Shown in pieces: positions 40,780 to 50,948 of a stretch of DNA of 64,000 nucleotides. The stretch's first letter is position 1; each line of letters opens with the position of its first letter. Below the pieces are notes generated by a model, which worked only from the letters and a program-made list of their open reading frames with translations, searched no databases and was not told the origin of the DNA. Source of the DNA: JBDWFY01 sp964291365 (lineage in GTDB: Bacteria > Pseudomonadota > Alphaproteobacteria > Rhizobiales > Stappiaceae); NCBI GenBank assembly GCA_964291365.2, contig OZ219996.1:62001-126000 (forward strand), given 5' to 3'. A program made the position numbers and the translations under genes.

Positions 40780-41240
40780 TCGGTGGCCTATACGGCGGAC
40801 GGCATACTCGCTATAATTTTGTCATGGTAGCTATGAGGAACCAACTAGGGAAGTTCACTGCATGTGGACTTTCCTGCTGATAGCCGCTTCGTAGCGCTCG
40901 AAAAGCATCGATATTGCGTTTATTCCCATAGACGACAGTTTATTCTTGCCAACCAAGAAAGTGTGATACACCCCGCGTTAACACACGTTCGAGAGCTTTC
41001 TTGCGCCTCGAGCCTAGTGCCAATGGTCATGCCAGAATTATCTACAATATGGTAGGAGGTAAACATTCATATGGAGTTTGCTTTATATCTCTGACATGCT
41101 CACAAGTGTAGATCTAAAGTGCTTGTCCCGGCCCTTAATGCACCTGAGCATTGCTGATATTACTGGTTCACAGTGATAGTGAATACTTTTGAGTATGAAT
41201 ATTTTCGCGGAAATCAGCATGGGCGCAAAAGAAATGCTCA
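40780..41240 (+). repeat. Direct-repeat module Y, left copy
   Basis: Matches 54,775-55,210 in the same orientation, by eye around 80%. Shared strings include gtcatggtagc, gtggactttcctg, tgatagccgcttc, catcgatattgcgttta, ttgccaaccaagaaagtgtg, and gtagatctaa followed by ttactggtt and cagtgatagtgaata. The two copies enclose the whole mosaic of inverted repeats and nested transposons. They could be ends of one very large composite element or two insertions of one family; no target duplication could be fixed. Confidence 0.75.
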
Positions 41241-42339
41241 GTTCTAAGAAAAGACAGCGTTATATCACAGACAAACGAGCAGCACTAGATCGCGAGTATG
41301 CAACCACAGATAGGCCCAAGCACCACCTACTAAACGAGCCCTTAACCGTGGCCCCACCCACCTTCGTTCATGCAGGGCGTGCGCACAAAGTACCGCTAGT
41401 TCCGGAGGTAGAGAGCGGACAATGTCGACCATTACCGGACGAAGGTGAAAAATTACATTAAAAAAATCGCGGCTGCGGTTATCATTATATGACACGTAAA
41501 TGGCATCAAATGCATCATGAACAACATCCTTCTTACATTCTGCCTTAGATTTGAATATTCATCCAAAAATTGTGAAATACAACGTGAACACAAAGTAATG
41601 CAATATATGCATTGTCCAGAAACTACCTCTGAAAGCTCTTTACAAAAAAAAATTGGTTTATGCTTATAATACGGTCAAAAAATTCTAAAAATTCTCCATA
41701 CATTCTAGTATACGCATACCAAATGAAAAAACACATCATAAAAAATTGATGCCGTTGTGTAATTTACAAATCATGAAAAATCTTAGCTACCATAAAAAAA
41801 AACCAGCTTCTGGACCAAAATGAGAAAAAGTTGCAACTGTTTAGAGCAGTGTTGTGCAGCTTCTGTGTGGATACACATCACAAGAAATGAGATGCAGCTA
41901 GTACTTACATGGCCCCTACCTCGTGGCAAGTGGTGAAGGATTACGTAATACCGTTGGCCATATAAACGCAATTATGTGCGAGGCGGCCAGTAACTGCCTC
42001 CGTCCAGAAATACCCTATCCTACTCTATATGTATTCGCGATTCAATATCCAGGGCGCGGGCCCGCGGCCCGGCCGGCCTGGTCTGGGCCATGGGGTAGAG
42101 TCTGGCGCGCTGCTCTATACTGCGTCCGTGTAGCGCAAGCCGAGAGGACGGATACCGAATGTTGTAACTGTGTAAGCATGTTGCAAGCAACGGAGTCTGC
42201 GTGTACCGTGCATATCGTACACGGAATACTGACAGAGTCCGTGTTACAGGTACGCCGTCTCCAGGCAGTGTAGCGCCCGCTTCTTTCATCAATACGGTCG
42301 ACCGAGTAAATCCGTCCATATGGAGTCATTTTCCTGTGA
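41241..42339. other. Uncharacterised ~1.1 kb, no recognised gene
   Basis: Contains an AT-rich part (41,460-41,900, with several poly-A runs) and a GC-rich part near 42,050-42,130 (gggcgcgggcccgcggcccg). Several overlapping open frames of 60-135 codons on both strands (41,189-41,461; 42,042-42,449) look like GC-rich chance frames and show no motif I recognise. No tandem structure was seen. Confidence 0.5.
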
Positions 42340-42674
42340 GAACTATAGCGAGTATGCTGTCCGCTGTATAGGCTCGTTCTCCCATATATGCGCAATAGGC
42401 TTTTGCCAATCATTACTCTGGGAGAGGCGCGAGTAGGTGTGACTCGCACCTTCGACCTTGGCGCTAACGAGGAAAACGGTCACGCCGGAATTATCTATTA
42501 TGCGCATGCCAATTATCCCTCTCACAATCACGTTAGAGAGCGTTGCCGATCCACTAATATAGCATAAAAGTCAAAACACTGAGGGTAATTATCCTTGTTA
42601 ACATCATGGTAATGCATTCATAAGAATTTGTACAGCTCTTTGGCTTTTGTAAAGCTGATTTAGTTCAAGCGCTA
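42340..42674. repeat. Left arm of the mosaic inverted repeat, outer segment
   Basis: Reverse complement of about 54,510-54,810. Matching strings (left-arm sense) are aactatagcgag, agtaggtgtgactcg, ggcgctaacgaggaaaac, ctaatatagcataaaag, gcattcataagaatt and tttggcttttgtaaagc. The left copy has an extra ~70 bp after ctatagcgag that instead resembles the inverse of 40,780-40,810. The arm is broken at 42,675 by the small TIR element and resumes after 51,037. Confidence 0.75.
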
Positions 42675-43022
42675 ACAGTAGGCCCAGATAAATAATGCTG
42701 GCATTTTTTTGAGCATTATAGGTACCTAGAAGCAATGAGCAATATTAGAGAATTATAAGCAACTTATAGTATAGCTATTGGTCTGCTGGTAGCCAGATAT
42801 TGGGCTGCACCAAACTGCTGTTCTGTCAACTTGTGGTAATATGGAATGTTGATGTGGGATTTGTTACTAGCCAATTCATTTAAGTCGAGTCAAGAAAGTG
42901 CACTTGAAGACTACATTGAAGCTTGAGTTATGCTGCAGTATAACAGTTACTGACATTCACTTCGTATGCACTAAATTCATTATTGATTACATGAAATTTG
43001 AGGAGCAAGAAATGATAATTAT

Positions 43023-43270
43023 CACTACAAAAAAGGCCATATAATCTGATCAGAAAAAGCCAGTATACTTATGGTAATCTGTGAATCTTCTGTGATAACC
43101 TGATTTAGTTATCTGATTTAGCATGGTCAGAATATGTCAGAACAAGTTCACAACAAAAATCTGAGTATAATCTGGGTCAGTAAATGTATCAGATACATCA
43201 ACAGATTATATCAGAATACATCAAGGATATCCTATGTCAATAATATTCTGACTCAGTGTTGCTAGCAGAC
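43023..43270. promoter_or_regulatory. Left subterminal repeat zone of the CACTA element
   Basis: Short words recur in both orientations: atctga, tcagat, atcagaat, gtcagaa, attctgactcag. Known CACTA elements bind an element-encoded protein to such subterminal repeats. The accessory gene ends about 350 bp inside this boundary. Function is inferred from position and repetition. Confidence 0.55.
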
Positions 43271-43625
43271 TACTTCAGTAAATTGTATCCAGGTACTAGC
43301 AGAATATCACACCAGAAAATTGTCATAGCTATACTATTACTTTTACACATTATTCAATAATGATTATTATGTTGAATTTACAACACAACATACCCAAGTT
43401 ATACAAATCAAAATGATACTTGGTGATTAAATAAGAATTAATGATACAAGTGGTGGTCAAAATGCATGGCAGTTGGTATGAATCACAGTGAGTGGTCAGT
43501 GGGAAGTGCATGTACATAACAGTATAAAATGTATGGTGGACATTAGCAAGTGATTAAATGGGTTCGGTAATAATGTAAGCAAGGTGATCATAAGTTTAAT
43601 GAACTCACAAAAGTCTGTAATTGAG

Positions 43626-45077
43626 TCAAGTCATTCCAGCAACATTACGTATCCACCCTTCCAGATCTGAGTCATCATCGATATTGTTGTTCAGCTGCAC
43701 AGGAGAATCTGATGGAGATAAGGAAGCAGCAGATCCAGCAGCAGAATTCGGTGGTGTACTAACCAAGGATGGAGCAGAAGAAAATGGCGTACTAGCACCA
43801 GATGGACTAGGATTAGTGAAAGAAGTGTTAGGTGTTGTAGGACTCATACTTTGTTGATTCTCCCCATTCTGTCTCTGAGATTGGTCATTCAAACGAACAC
43901 CCTCTTGTATTGCCCAACTAACAACATTTTGTGGTGGGGAGCGTTCCGAGTTTGGGCCAACTTTTCGGGGCTTAAGTGGTTTTGAGTTGTTCTTTTTTTC
44001 TCGAGATTCCACATATCGATCATCAAGTGTCTTTAAGAATCGCTCACACTTGGTGCTTCTCCATGGTAGAGAGCGCTTCACTAGGGTGGTATCGTCATCA
44101 CTGTCTGTTTCTTCATCCGTCATGTATTTCTCACTCAGTGATTGCATGACAGAGACTTCTTGGCCTGTTGCGTACTTCTTTCGCCTTTCGTATAACTGTT
44201 TAAAGACGAATGATAAGAGCAGCAATTTACAGGTAAATAAGCACACATACCCTTTGCCGACGCTGGACAATCCGATTATTTTTCGCAACTTTCTTTTTTT
44301 GTTCTGCCGTTTGTGGCTTTTGCTGCCTGACCAAATACTCGTGGTACTTTTTCGCAGCATCTGTAATAAGTCAGGAGATTCTTTTACATAACACTACTAG
44401 TGAGTTTGTTACTTACAAGCTATGTCACCACGTTCCTTGTAGGAGCCATCACTAATGACATCCTTAATAATTTTATCAGTCACAGCTTTGTTATGCGCTG
44501 AGTCAACCCTATTAACAATAATTATATTATAAAGGTTCAGAAAAGCATAAGGATAACTTACCGCTCATCAGCATGATACTGATCTTCATCTTCAAATGAT
44601 GAATGAAGTGTCTGTATACAGAGCTACAATAGTTGATTATAAATAGTACTACAATGCATAATATATTATTAAGACAATGTATCACACTAGCACTTACACT
44701 TAGACCACATGGACTCTTTCTGTGTCTTTTTGACTTTGGAGTGTCCTGCGGAGCTTCACTGTTCCTCTTCATTGCTTGAATTTCCCCCTCAAGGCAGTTG
44801 AGAGTGGAGTCGCGTTGTTCATTTTGTTGTTGAATTATTGTCAGCTGTCCTTGAACATCACTCAGAGTCATACTTATGGACTGGAGCATTGACAAAACTT
44901 GCTGGTTGGGCTGCTGAGTCCTGGTGGGGGTTATAGTATCATTTCTTCCATAAAATGAATTGCCATTAGAAGGGTTGAGAAATCTAATAGAGGGTAAATG
45001 GGTGTTAATGGGTGCCTTTAGAAACAGTGAACGTACCGTCCCGGAATGTTCCCAACGTTTAGAAAACTACCGTCCAT
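43626..45077 (-). CDS. CACTA accessory protein, six exons, 382 aa (predicted)
   Basis: Exons that join in frame with GT-AG introns: 45,077-45,037; 44,983-44,698; 44,611-44,562; 44,508-44,417; 44,360-44,251; 44,195-43,626. The protein starts MDGSFLNVGNIPGR. It then has a Gln-rich predicted coiled coil (LQSISMTLSDVQGQLTIIQQ, residues ~45-75), a basic stretch (PKSKRHRKSP), a helical Lys/Arg-rich middle (AAKKYHEYLVRQQ ... NNRIVQRRQRLYERRKK), an acidic patch (DEETDSDDD), the block LPWRSTKCERFLKTLDDRY, and a Ser/Pro/Thr-rich tail ending DDDSDLEGWIRNVAG. No enzyme motif. Basic and coiled-coil character, the shared element and its place beside the subterminal repeats suggest a DNA-binding partner of the transposase, comparable in role to TnpA of plant CACTA elements; that role is inferred. 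The LPWRS block looks like a family signature, but I cannot name a Pfam family with certainty. Confidence 0.75.
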
Positions 45078-45609
45078 AGCTGCTAGCTAGCTTAGCTCTC
45101 GATCTCCCGCGTTTTTCAAACTGGAATCACATGAATGTCACATGACAATCTTGGATCGGGCGGGTGCAGAGGAGGTAGGACAAGCTTGACCTTTGGTTAA
45201 TAGGTCGCTAATTAAATCTCCTATATAGGCTTTAGTGAAGGTTTTTGGTGGAAATCATTGCGATTTTTGAACTCAGCACCATCGATTTACTGGGGAGGCC
45301 CCTGTTAACTAGTGCTGTAGATTGAATTTAAGCTCTTGGAATGTTAATTAGTCACTTTTAATCAACATTCCAAAGACTTAAAAATGGCTCTGGAGTGCTA
45401 GTTAGCAGGGGCCCCCCTACTAAATTGATGGTGCTGAGTTCGAAAATTGTAATGATTTCCACCAAAAACCTTCACTAAAGCCTATATTGGTGATCCAATT
45501 AGCGACCTATTAGCAAAAGGTCAAGTTTGTCCTACCTCCTCTGGGGCGGGTGTGGCTTGCAAGCACAGTCTAGTAATAGTACATACTGTGCAGCCTGGCC
45601 ATAGGAGAG
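45078..45609. promoter_or_regulatory. Divergent intergenic region between accessory and kinase genes
   Basis: The 532 bp between the two start codons must hold the promoters of both genes. Most of it is the 377-bp foldback element; only about 90 bp on the accessory side and 66 bp on the kinase side are outside it. No clear TATA box was seen next to either start. Because the foldback is nearly symmetrical, the two genes have near-identical upstream sequence over about 180 bp, which could couple their expression. Confidence 0.5.
45167..45543. mobile_element. 377-bp foldback MITE with 9-bp target duplication
   Basis: Begins CAGAGGAGGTAGG and ends with its exact complement CCTACCTCCTCTG. The arms are about 180 bp each and pair almost throughout; shared strings include aataggtcgctaatt, taggctttagtgaagg, tttttggtggaaatcatt and actcagcaccatc. 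GGGCGGGTG flanks it at 45,158-45,166 and 45,544-45,552. Long arms with 9-bp duplications fit Mutator-like elements; CAG...CTG ends with 8-bp duplications would fit hAT, so the assignment is open. No open frame. Confidence 0.85.
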
Positions 45610-46761
45610 ATGGGGGATCGCGCACGCGAAAGAACTGAGAAGCAATACAAGAAAAAGATGAGAAAATCCCAGAGGAGCGGTCGAGTAGAACGTTTAAAAG
45701 AGTCTATTCTTCAAAGAAACGAAGAAATTCAAGACTTGCGTTGTCAATCATCAGCACTGAAGACTGCTGTAAATAAGGCAAATATTACCACAAAAACTTT
45801 AAAAAAGTAAGCCTTTCTTAAATGTGTATCACTTCTATAATTAACAATATTTTGATTTTTTTTTAGGAAACTTCAGGAAGCTGAACTTGAGAATGTGCTA
45901 TTAAGGGACCCAAATAGCCGTGCCAATCGCCTGCAGCGTCTTGGGTATCCTACGACCTTGGCCACCAGTGGACATTTTGGTCCTTCAGCTACATCATAAC
46001 TATCATGCATTAAAATCATCAGCGATAAAGCATTTTCGTCTGAATCAAAGCAGTTGGGTGCAGGACAGTTTGGGGTATGCTATTTACGTACTCTTGGGCA
46101 CTACAAAACTTGTGTAAAGGTGTTCAAGCGAAATGACAATTCTGCGTTTTGCCATGAAGCTAACATCCTTTCTAATTTTATCCATCCCAACTTGCCGTAT
46201 CTATTTGGAGTGTGTGTAGGTGACAGTCTTGCTGTTGTAACCAGCTTTCATGGTTTCAGTGACTACTCGGTGACAATTCATTCTGCTCTGTTTTCTACCT
46301 CATCAAAGATGGCAAGATTACTACATGGCATTGACTGGAAAGGGATCATGGTTGATATTTTATCAGGTTTAGAGCATCTTCATTCCCAGTGTAAAATTCT
46401 TCATAATGATTTGAAGGACGACAACATTGCGTTAAGTAAAACTCTGTCTCAAATTAGAGCAGTTATTGTCGACTTTGGTAAAGCTTGTAGGATTAGTGAA
46501 GGGAAATACTACTCTCTGACACAAGAGGAAAAGAAGCGTTACAAAACTCGTCACCCTCAAATTGCACCTGACCTACGTGATGGACGTTGCAGACAAAGTG
46601 TTACAACTGACATCTATTCTATTGGAAGAATTTTATGCACAATTAATATCAATTCGTCACTCAACAATGACAAAGTAAAAGAAACATCTGAGCAGTGTAT
46701 GCAATATAGTGGAAATTTACGTCCGGACATAGTCACATTAAAAAATGCTCTAATTAGTTAG
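45610..46761 (+). CDS. Transposon-borne protein kinase with N-terminal basic coiled coil (337 aa model)
   Basis: Exon 1 is 45,610-45,806 (MGDRARERTEKQYKK...), exon 2 starts 45,867 after a tttttttag acceptor, exon 3 ends at the TAG at 46,761. Residues 1-90 are basic and heptad-like (VERLKESILQRNEEIQDL; KKLQEAELENVLL), a predicted coiled coil for dimerisation or DNA contact. The kinase domain (about 103-330) has every landmark: glycine loop LGAGQFGVCY, Lys in CVKVFK (~124), Glu in CHEANIL (~137), catalytic HNDLKDDN (Asp ~221, Asn ~226), DFG in VDFGKA (~242) and DIYSIG. HND replaces the usual HRD and the APE motif is weak (QIAPDLR). One in-frame TAA at 45,997 lies between coiled coil and kinase; a 78-bp intron (45,945-46,022, gtatcc...atcatcag) removes it and keeps frame. 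A poly(A) signal AATAAA lies at 46,831. Ser/Thr or tyrosine-kinase-like specificity cannot be told; substrates unknown, the transposase or accessory protein being natural candidates. Confidence 0.75.
45945..46022 (+). other. Putative 78-bp intron of the kinase gene (or nonsense-mutated coding segment)
   Basis: The donor gtatcc is weak and the acceptor atcatcag lacks a strong pyrimidine tract, but cataactatc is an acceptable branch point. Splicing joins ...LQRLG to DKAFSSESKQLGAGQFG. If the segment is not removed, the frame reads through PTTLATSGHFGPSATS and then meets TAA, which would detach the kinase domain from its start codon. Confidence 0.5.
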
Positions 46762-46823
46762 GTGCATAATTATTATGTAATTCATGATCATGATTATTAC
46801 TACACTATAATAAGTCTTGATTC

Positions 46824-46836
46824 TTAAAAGAATAAA
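46824..46836 (+). terminator. Convergent 3' ends: kinase poly(A) signal inside transposase stop region
   Basis: AATAAA at 46,831-46,836 on the plus strand lies 70 bp after the kinase stop and falls within the final codons of the transposase gene on the other strand. The only non-coding space between the two stop codons is 62 bp, so their 3' untranslated regions probably overlap. Confidence 0.55.
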
Positions 46837-49800
46837 TTTGCACAACCAATTGGTGTAATAACAATTGTACTTCCATTGTTGTACGGTCTCTCTGGGAAAT
46901 CCATTGGGGTTTTTAGCTGCATGCATCTTCCAGCTATCCTACAAATTGGTAAGAACGAAGCTTCACTGATACATCCGAAGTCAGGAGACCACAAGGTGAC
47001 TGGAGATAGAAGGTAGTTCTTTTCTGGATGCTGTTTATACCACTCGGTGAATGCAAGTAAGAATGACATGGGTATTTGCTCAGACGATCGTTTCAAAACT
47101 ACATTATGCTTTATATAATACTGCACCTGTCCTGGTCTGCATGCTGCATGTAAATCAATAGTCTGGTTGTTGTCTCCAAGCCAATGGGCACATATGTAGC
47201 TAGCACAGTCACTTTTAGCCATTTGTGATGCATACATCTTATCCACAATTTTTACCCTAGCAAATCGGCGGCAGAGAGGACTGACATGGAGTACTGTACC
47301 ATCTGTGACCACAGCTTGATACATTCTTGTTAGGAAATCCACCTGGTACTGTTGCAAGGCATGTTCGTACATTTGTCCAATAGGATAGATGAGGTCATCC
47401 ACACAGCCAAAATTTAGCTCAGGTAAGTTTGTTCCCCTTGATAGATGAGTGTGCTTGATAAATAATTCAGAACTAGTATGGGTTTCACTCAATGAACCAA
47501 CTGTCATTGTTGGAAAAAACTGATTCAACTCTGAAAGCTGAGGAAGTGATTGAGGGGACTCCATCTGTTCAACAAACCGAGTCATCATAGTTTTCTCTAT
47601 TTGAAGGGATCGTTTGTTGTTTGGGGTCTTTCCTAATAATCCATTGCATCGTTCAAAACTAAAGCACCAAGTAGCATGTGCCGGACCATAGTCTCTTAAG
47701 CATTCAGCAAGATGGCAATGTAAATGTAGGTTGATTGTACAACATTCAGGACCATATATGTTTTCAAAGCATTTGCAAAACTCCAGCAGTAATTGGTCAG
47801 CTCTATCGATGTCAGCATTGCTTATTAGAGGCTGGCAAATCAGGATGCAGGCTTGTACAAACAACCACCAGCAGTTCAAATGATCACTGGGAAGTATATC
47901 ATGAAGTAAGTACAAGGAATAAACACATGTCCAGTTCTTCCACTGATCTGCTGTCATACCAGACATTCCACTATCGATCTTATATGGTATTCGACCAATG
48001 TCTACGGGAACATTGGCATCTTCTACCCTTTGTTGCAGGACCTTAAAAGTCGATTTCGTGAGAAGATTCAAATCTTTCCATTTAGACATCATATTCTTTG
48101 CTGTGCCCCAAAACAAATTGTGCATAACATCTATCACGGGAAATCTTATGGCATCATAGTAGGGCAGTTCTAAAAGAATGCAGTACCTTGCTCCATTAGC
48201 TTTCTCAATAATTTTTCTGTCAGCCTTTGTTCTTGATGTTAGTGTTTGGTATGCACTTTGGCGATGGGCAGCATTCGTCCTTTTTGGCCATGAATCCCTA
48301 TCAAAGCCTGAACAATCTAGCGAATCACCAACTTTTGGGAAAGGTTTGAGGCACCGTGAACACGCCTTGTTTGCTTTGTGCCCAAGAAATCCAGCAGCCT
48401 TTCTCGTAGCTGGGATGTCTGAGGATTGACACACTAGCACACAACGAACAAATTGCCTCCCAGCTGAAGTCATAAGCCAGACTCCAGAATAAAATTCTAA
48501 GAGTTCGCTGACAAGTGGTCCGAGAAATGAATTTATGTGTTTCTTTGGCTCGTGAGGACCTGGTATAATACCAATTATTATCACATTTTCCTCACTGTAT
48601 CTGATGTTTCGGGGTAGATTAATGATTACTGCATAAATAACGCCAACTGAGTAGGAAATGTCTTTATATGGTTGGAACCAGTCCACATTCATCAACAATC
48701 CTAAAATATTGATTGGTTTTCTTTCTGGTGACATAGAAGACACAAATTCTTTCCATATATCTCCATCTGTTATATCACCCATCATGTCATCACATTTCCT
48801 ACGTTTCAGCCAAAGATTGCATATATCCAAGAAATTTGGACGCTTCACCAATGTACACAATGCTGCTTTCAGACCATAATAGTAGTAGATCTTTCGTGGT
48901 CTGAACATGTGCTCTTTTCTACGCTTTACATTATTCAGAAGAATGGTATTGCAGGGTAGCCGATAGCGACGTTGAGGGTGATTGGGAAATTCAACAAAGG
49001 AGCATGCAATAGATTGGTAAGAGGTGCCAGTCCTTGTTACAAGTGCTTGTAGCTCCTGGTCATATAACATTTGACATGTTGGGCAAACAGTATACTCCTT
49101 GTATGGAGTACTATTAAGCTGTAGATAAGAATAGCAACCTGGAATACTTTGTGGCAGATACATCTCACCGCTTAAACTTGGAACTCCAAAGCTTTGACCA
49201 ATTAAAAGCAGTAGGTACTTGAAGAATCTAAGCAGCACAATGATTGCACGATTAGAAATGTTATATACAATTCTGAATTTGAGAAGAAAGGCAACTATAA
49301 CAGTGATAAGCTTGTCAACAACTCCTGGATGGATGTGTACTTCAGTGAGATGAGCTGGATCTATTTGATCATCATTGTCATCTGACTCTTCAACAATAAT
49401 GTCGTCTTCCTTAACACATTCATCTAAACAAATTCAATATCATAGGTAACTTCAACAGTATTTCAGGCTATCCTATTATACAAACCTTCGTCAGTGTCAG
49501 AGTGTTCAGGTGTCATTGGGTCATCATCTGGTGCCAGTGGGAGATCGGCAGAATCAGGAAAATCCATATCATCATGTGGATCATACACTACAAAATACCA
49601 AAAAAAAAATTATGAGACTGGTAGCTAGGAACTGGATAAGTTATGAATATTAGTAAATTTTTACCTGTCTGGTCCATTTGCGTATCCTCGATTATCCGCC
49701 CAGCATCGGCCTGGTGTATACCACTGCACTGATCATCATCTTTGTCTGTTTGAGACAGCCATCTCCCCTCAGATTCCAGGTAGTACAAAGCTTTATGTGA

Positions 49801-49881
49801 TCGATAGGCAGAATAAGAAAGTTCTTCATTACAATGCCCACAAAGTCTTCGAAGATGCCGTGCACTTGTATTCACTTGGAG
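46824..49881 (-). CDS. Tnp2-type CACTA transposase, at least three coding exons, about 972 aa
   Basis: Exons 49,881-49,665, 49,587-49,486 and 49,423-46,824 join in frame with GT-AG introns. The first exon encodes a compact Cys/His motif (LCGHCNEELSYSAYRSHKAL), probably a zinc-binding DNA-recognition module. The second and the start of the third are acidic (DDDPMTPEHSDTDE; EESDDNDDQ). The large exon carries the transposase family tnp2 core: MNVDWFQPYKDISYSVGVIY, LPRNIRYSEENVIIIGIIPG, HINSFLGPLV and a Cys cluster (CSRCLKPFP). It then has the MHNLFWGTAKNM region and a DUF4218-like part (LHCHLAECLRDYGPAHATWC, FSFERCNG). It should cut and join the CACTA ends in the nucleus with an RNase H-fold active site; I did not map each acidic catalytic residue. 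No ATG opens the first exon in frame, so an upstream exon is expected; ATG-CAG at 50,071-50,076 spliced to 49,881 would fit. The gene converges on the kinase gene, whose poly(A) signal lies inside its last codons. Confidence 0.85.
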
Positions 49882-50700
49882 CTAGCCATTTCACTTGCCT
49901 TGAAAGATTTCTAATTGAAGCTCACCAACAAGATCATGTGATAGAGGGAGGGGCTCATCATACAGTGGCGGGTAAACTTGAGCACTTGGGTTACAGGGTA
50001 AGTCATGTAGCTCAGTAGCTTGGGCAAGGGCATTGGGACAAATAGACCCGTATTGTTTAGGCGCTAACACCTGCATTGTCTTGGATTCCTGAATACCTGG
50101 TTTGATTTCCCCAGTGGTAATTTTGAACTATGGTGGAAGGAATTGGACATGTGGGATTGTTAGAGTGTACCGGTTGTGGAGCTTTCCATACTAGCTAGCT
50201 ACCTACCAAGAATATTACACCCTGATGTTTGCATACCTATTCAGCGTTCTTAAAGTAACTAACCACCCATCATACTCAGTATATCTGCTGTGTCTTTGAT
50301 CTCTGTTATCCTGGTTTGATTGCTCCTGAGTGATCTTGAACCTCTGGTGGAAGGGATTGGAGCAGCTGATCTTACTGATTTGGGGGGGGGGGGGGGGGGG
50401 GGGGGGGCCTTAATGTTCATTATTTGTGTATTTTACTGTACTGTGAACTATTCAGTCCTAATACAGCTTGGAACTGATCAATCATGGCGGCAATGTGAGC
50501 AGGCTGGGAAGATGTCACTTGTGTGTGGATTGCCCCGCTGTACATGCATGCTCAATACTTTGCTGGGGTGATGTATAAAAATGTGGCATGGTTGTATACT
50601 GCACATCTTTAGAAGTGAATGACATGTCACAACTGAGATTGGCTTGCAATGATCGAGCTATATTATATCTGCATGGAGGGAGGAGGGGGGTGTGTGCATA
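49882..50700. other. Transposase upstream region with two ~65-bp direct repeats
   Basis: Expected to hold the transposase promoter and first exon. Bases 50,095-50,160 and 50,309-50,378 are related direct repeats (cctggtttgatt, cttgaac or tttgaac, tggtggaagg, attgga). An open minus-strand frame of 61 codons (50,076-49,891, starting MQVLAPKQYG) is a candidate leader but cannot be joined to the first exon without a non-standard splice. Confidence 0.45.
50382..50407 (+). repeat. Homopolymer of 26 G
   Basis: An uninterrupted G run, directly after a copy of the 65-bp direct repeat. On the minus strand it is poly-C upstream of the transposase gene. Such runs can form G-quadruplexes and stall polymerases. 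Exact length is unreliable in any sequencing technology. Confidence 0.9.
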
Positions 50701-50948
50701 AAATTTTACTGAACTTAATAATACCGCAGAATATCCACACTTGGTTGTTCTGTAATCAGTTAACTAACAGAAAACTTTTGTGTGAGTGTAAGCATTAGTA
50801 CTCTAGGTCAGATAAACCTATGTGGTTGATAACTATGTGAGTATTCTGATCAGATAATTGAAGTACCAGAATACATCAGATTAAGTACAGAACTACTAAA
50901 GATATTCTGAGTTAGTATATTCCAGAAAAAGGAAGAATTTTTGTAGTG
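50701..50948. promoter_or_regulatory. Right subterminal repeat zone of the CACTA element
   Basis: Contains the counterparts of the left-end words: ggtcagat, attctgatcagat, cagaatacatcagat, attctgag. The AT-rich run ends in ggaagaatttttgtagtg. It is placed like the binding repeats of other CACTA elements. Confidence 0.55.

Larger units (their letters stand above)
43023..50948. mobile_element. Complete EnSpm/CACTA DNA transposon carrying three genes
   Basis: Ends are CACTACAAAAA at 43,023 and TTTTTGTAGTG ending at 50,948, flanked by TAT on each side (43,020-43,022; 50,949-50,951). CACTA termini with a 3-bp duplication are diagnostic. The total is 7,926 bp. Subterminal zones of 200-300 bp at both ends are rich in atctga, tcagat and tcagaata words; cagaatacatca occurs at 43,212 and 50,867. 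These are likely transposase-binding repeats, as in other CACTA elements. Cargo in order: the 382-residue accessory gene (minus), a kinase gene (plus) and the Tnp2 transposase gene (minus). The intact ends and mostly open frames suggest a young, possibly recently active copy. Confidence 0.9.

Noticed and set aside
42042..42449. 135-codon minus-strand open frame in GC-rich DNA
   Set aside because: Frames of similar length on the other strand and in another frame overlap it, which is expected where stop codons are rare; no motif recognised.
43621..44391. Plus-strand frames opposite the accessory gene
   Set aside because: The minus strand gives six exons joining in frame; the plus frames have no splice logic or motif.
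47735..48879. Plus-strand frames inside the transposase gene
   Set aside because: They are antisense shadows of the large transposase exon.
49891..50076. 61-codon frame as the true first exon of the transposase
   Set aside because: It ends in TGA just before the next exon and could only be joined by a GC donor or an implausibly short intron; kept only as a possibility in the transposase notes.
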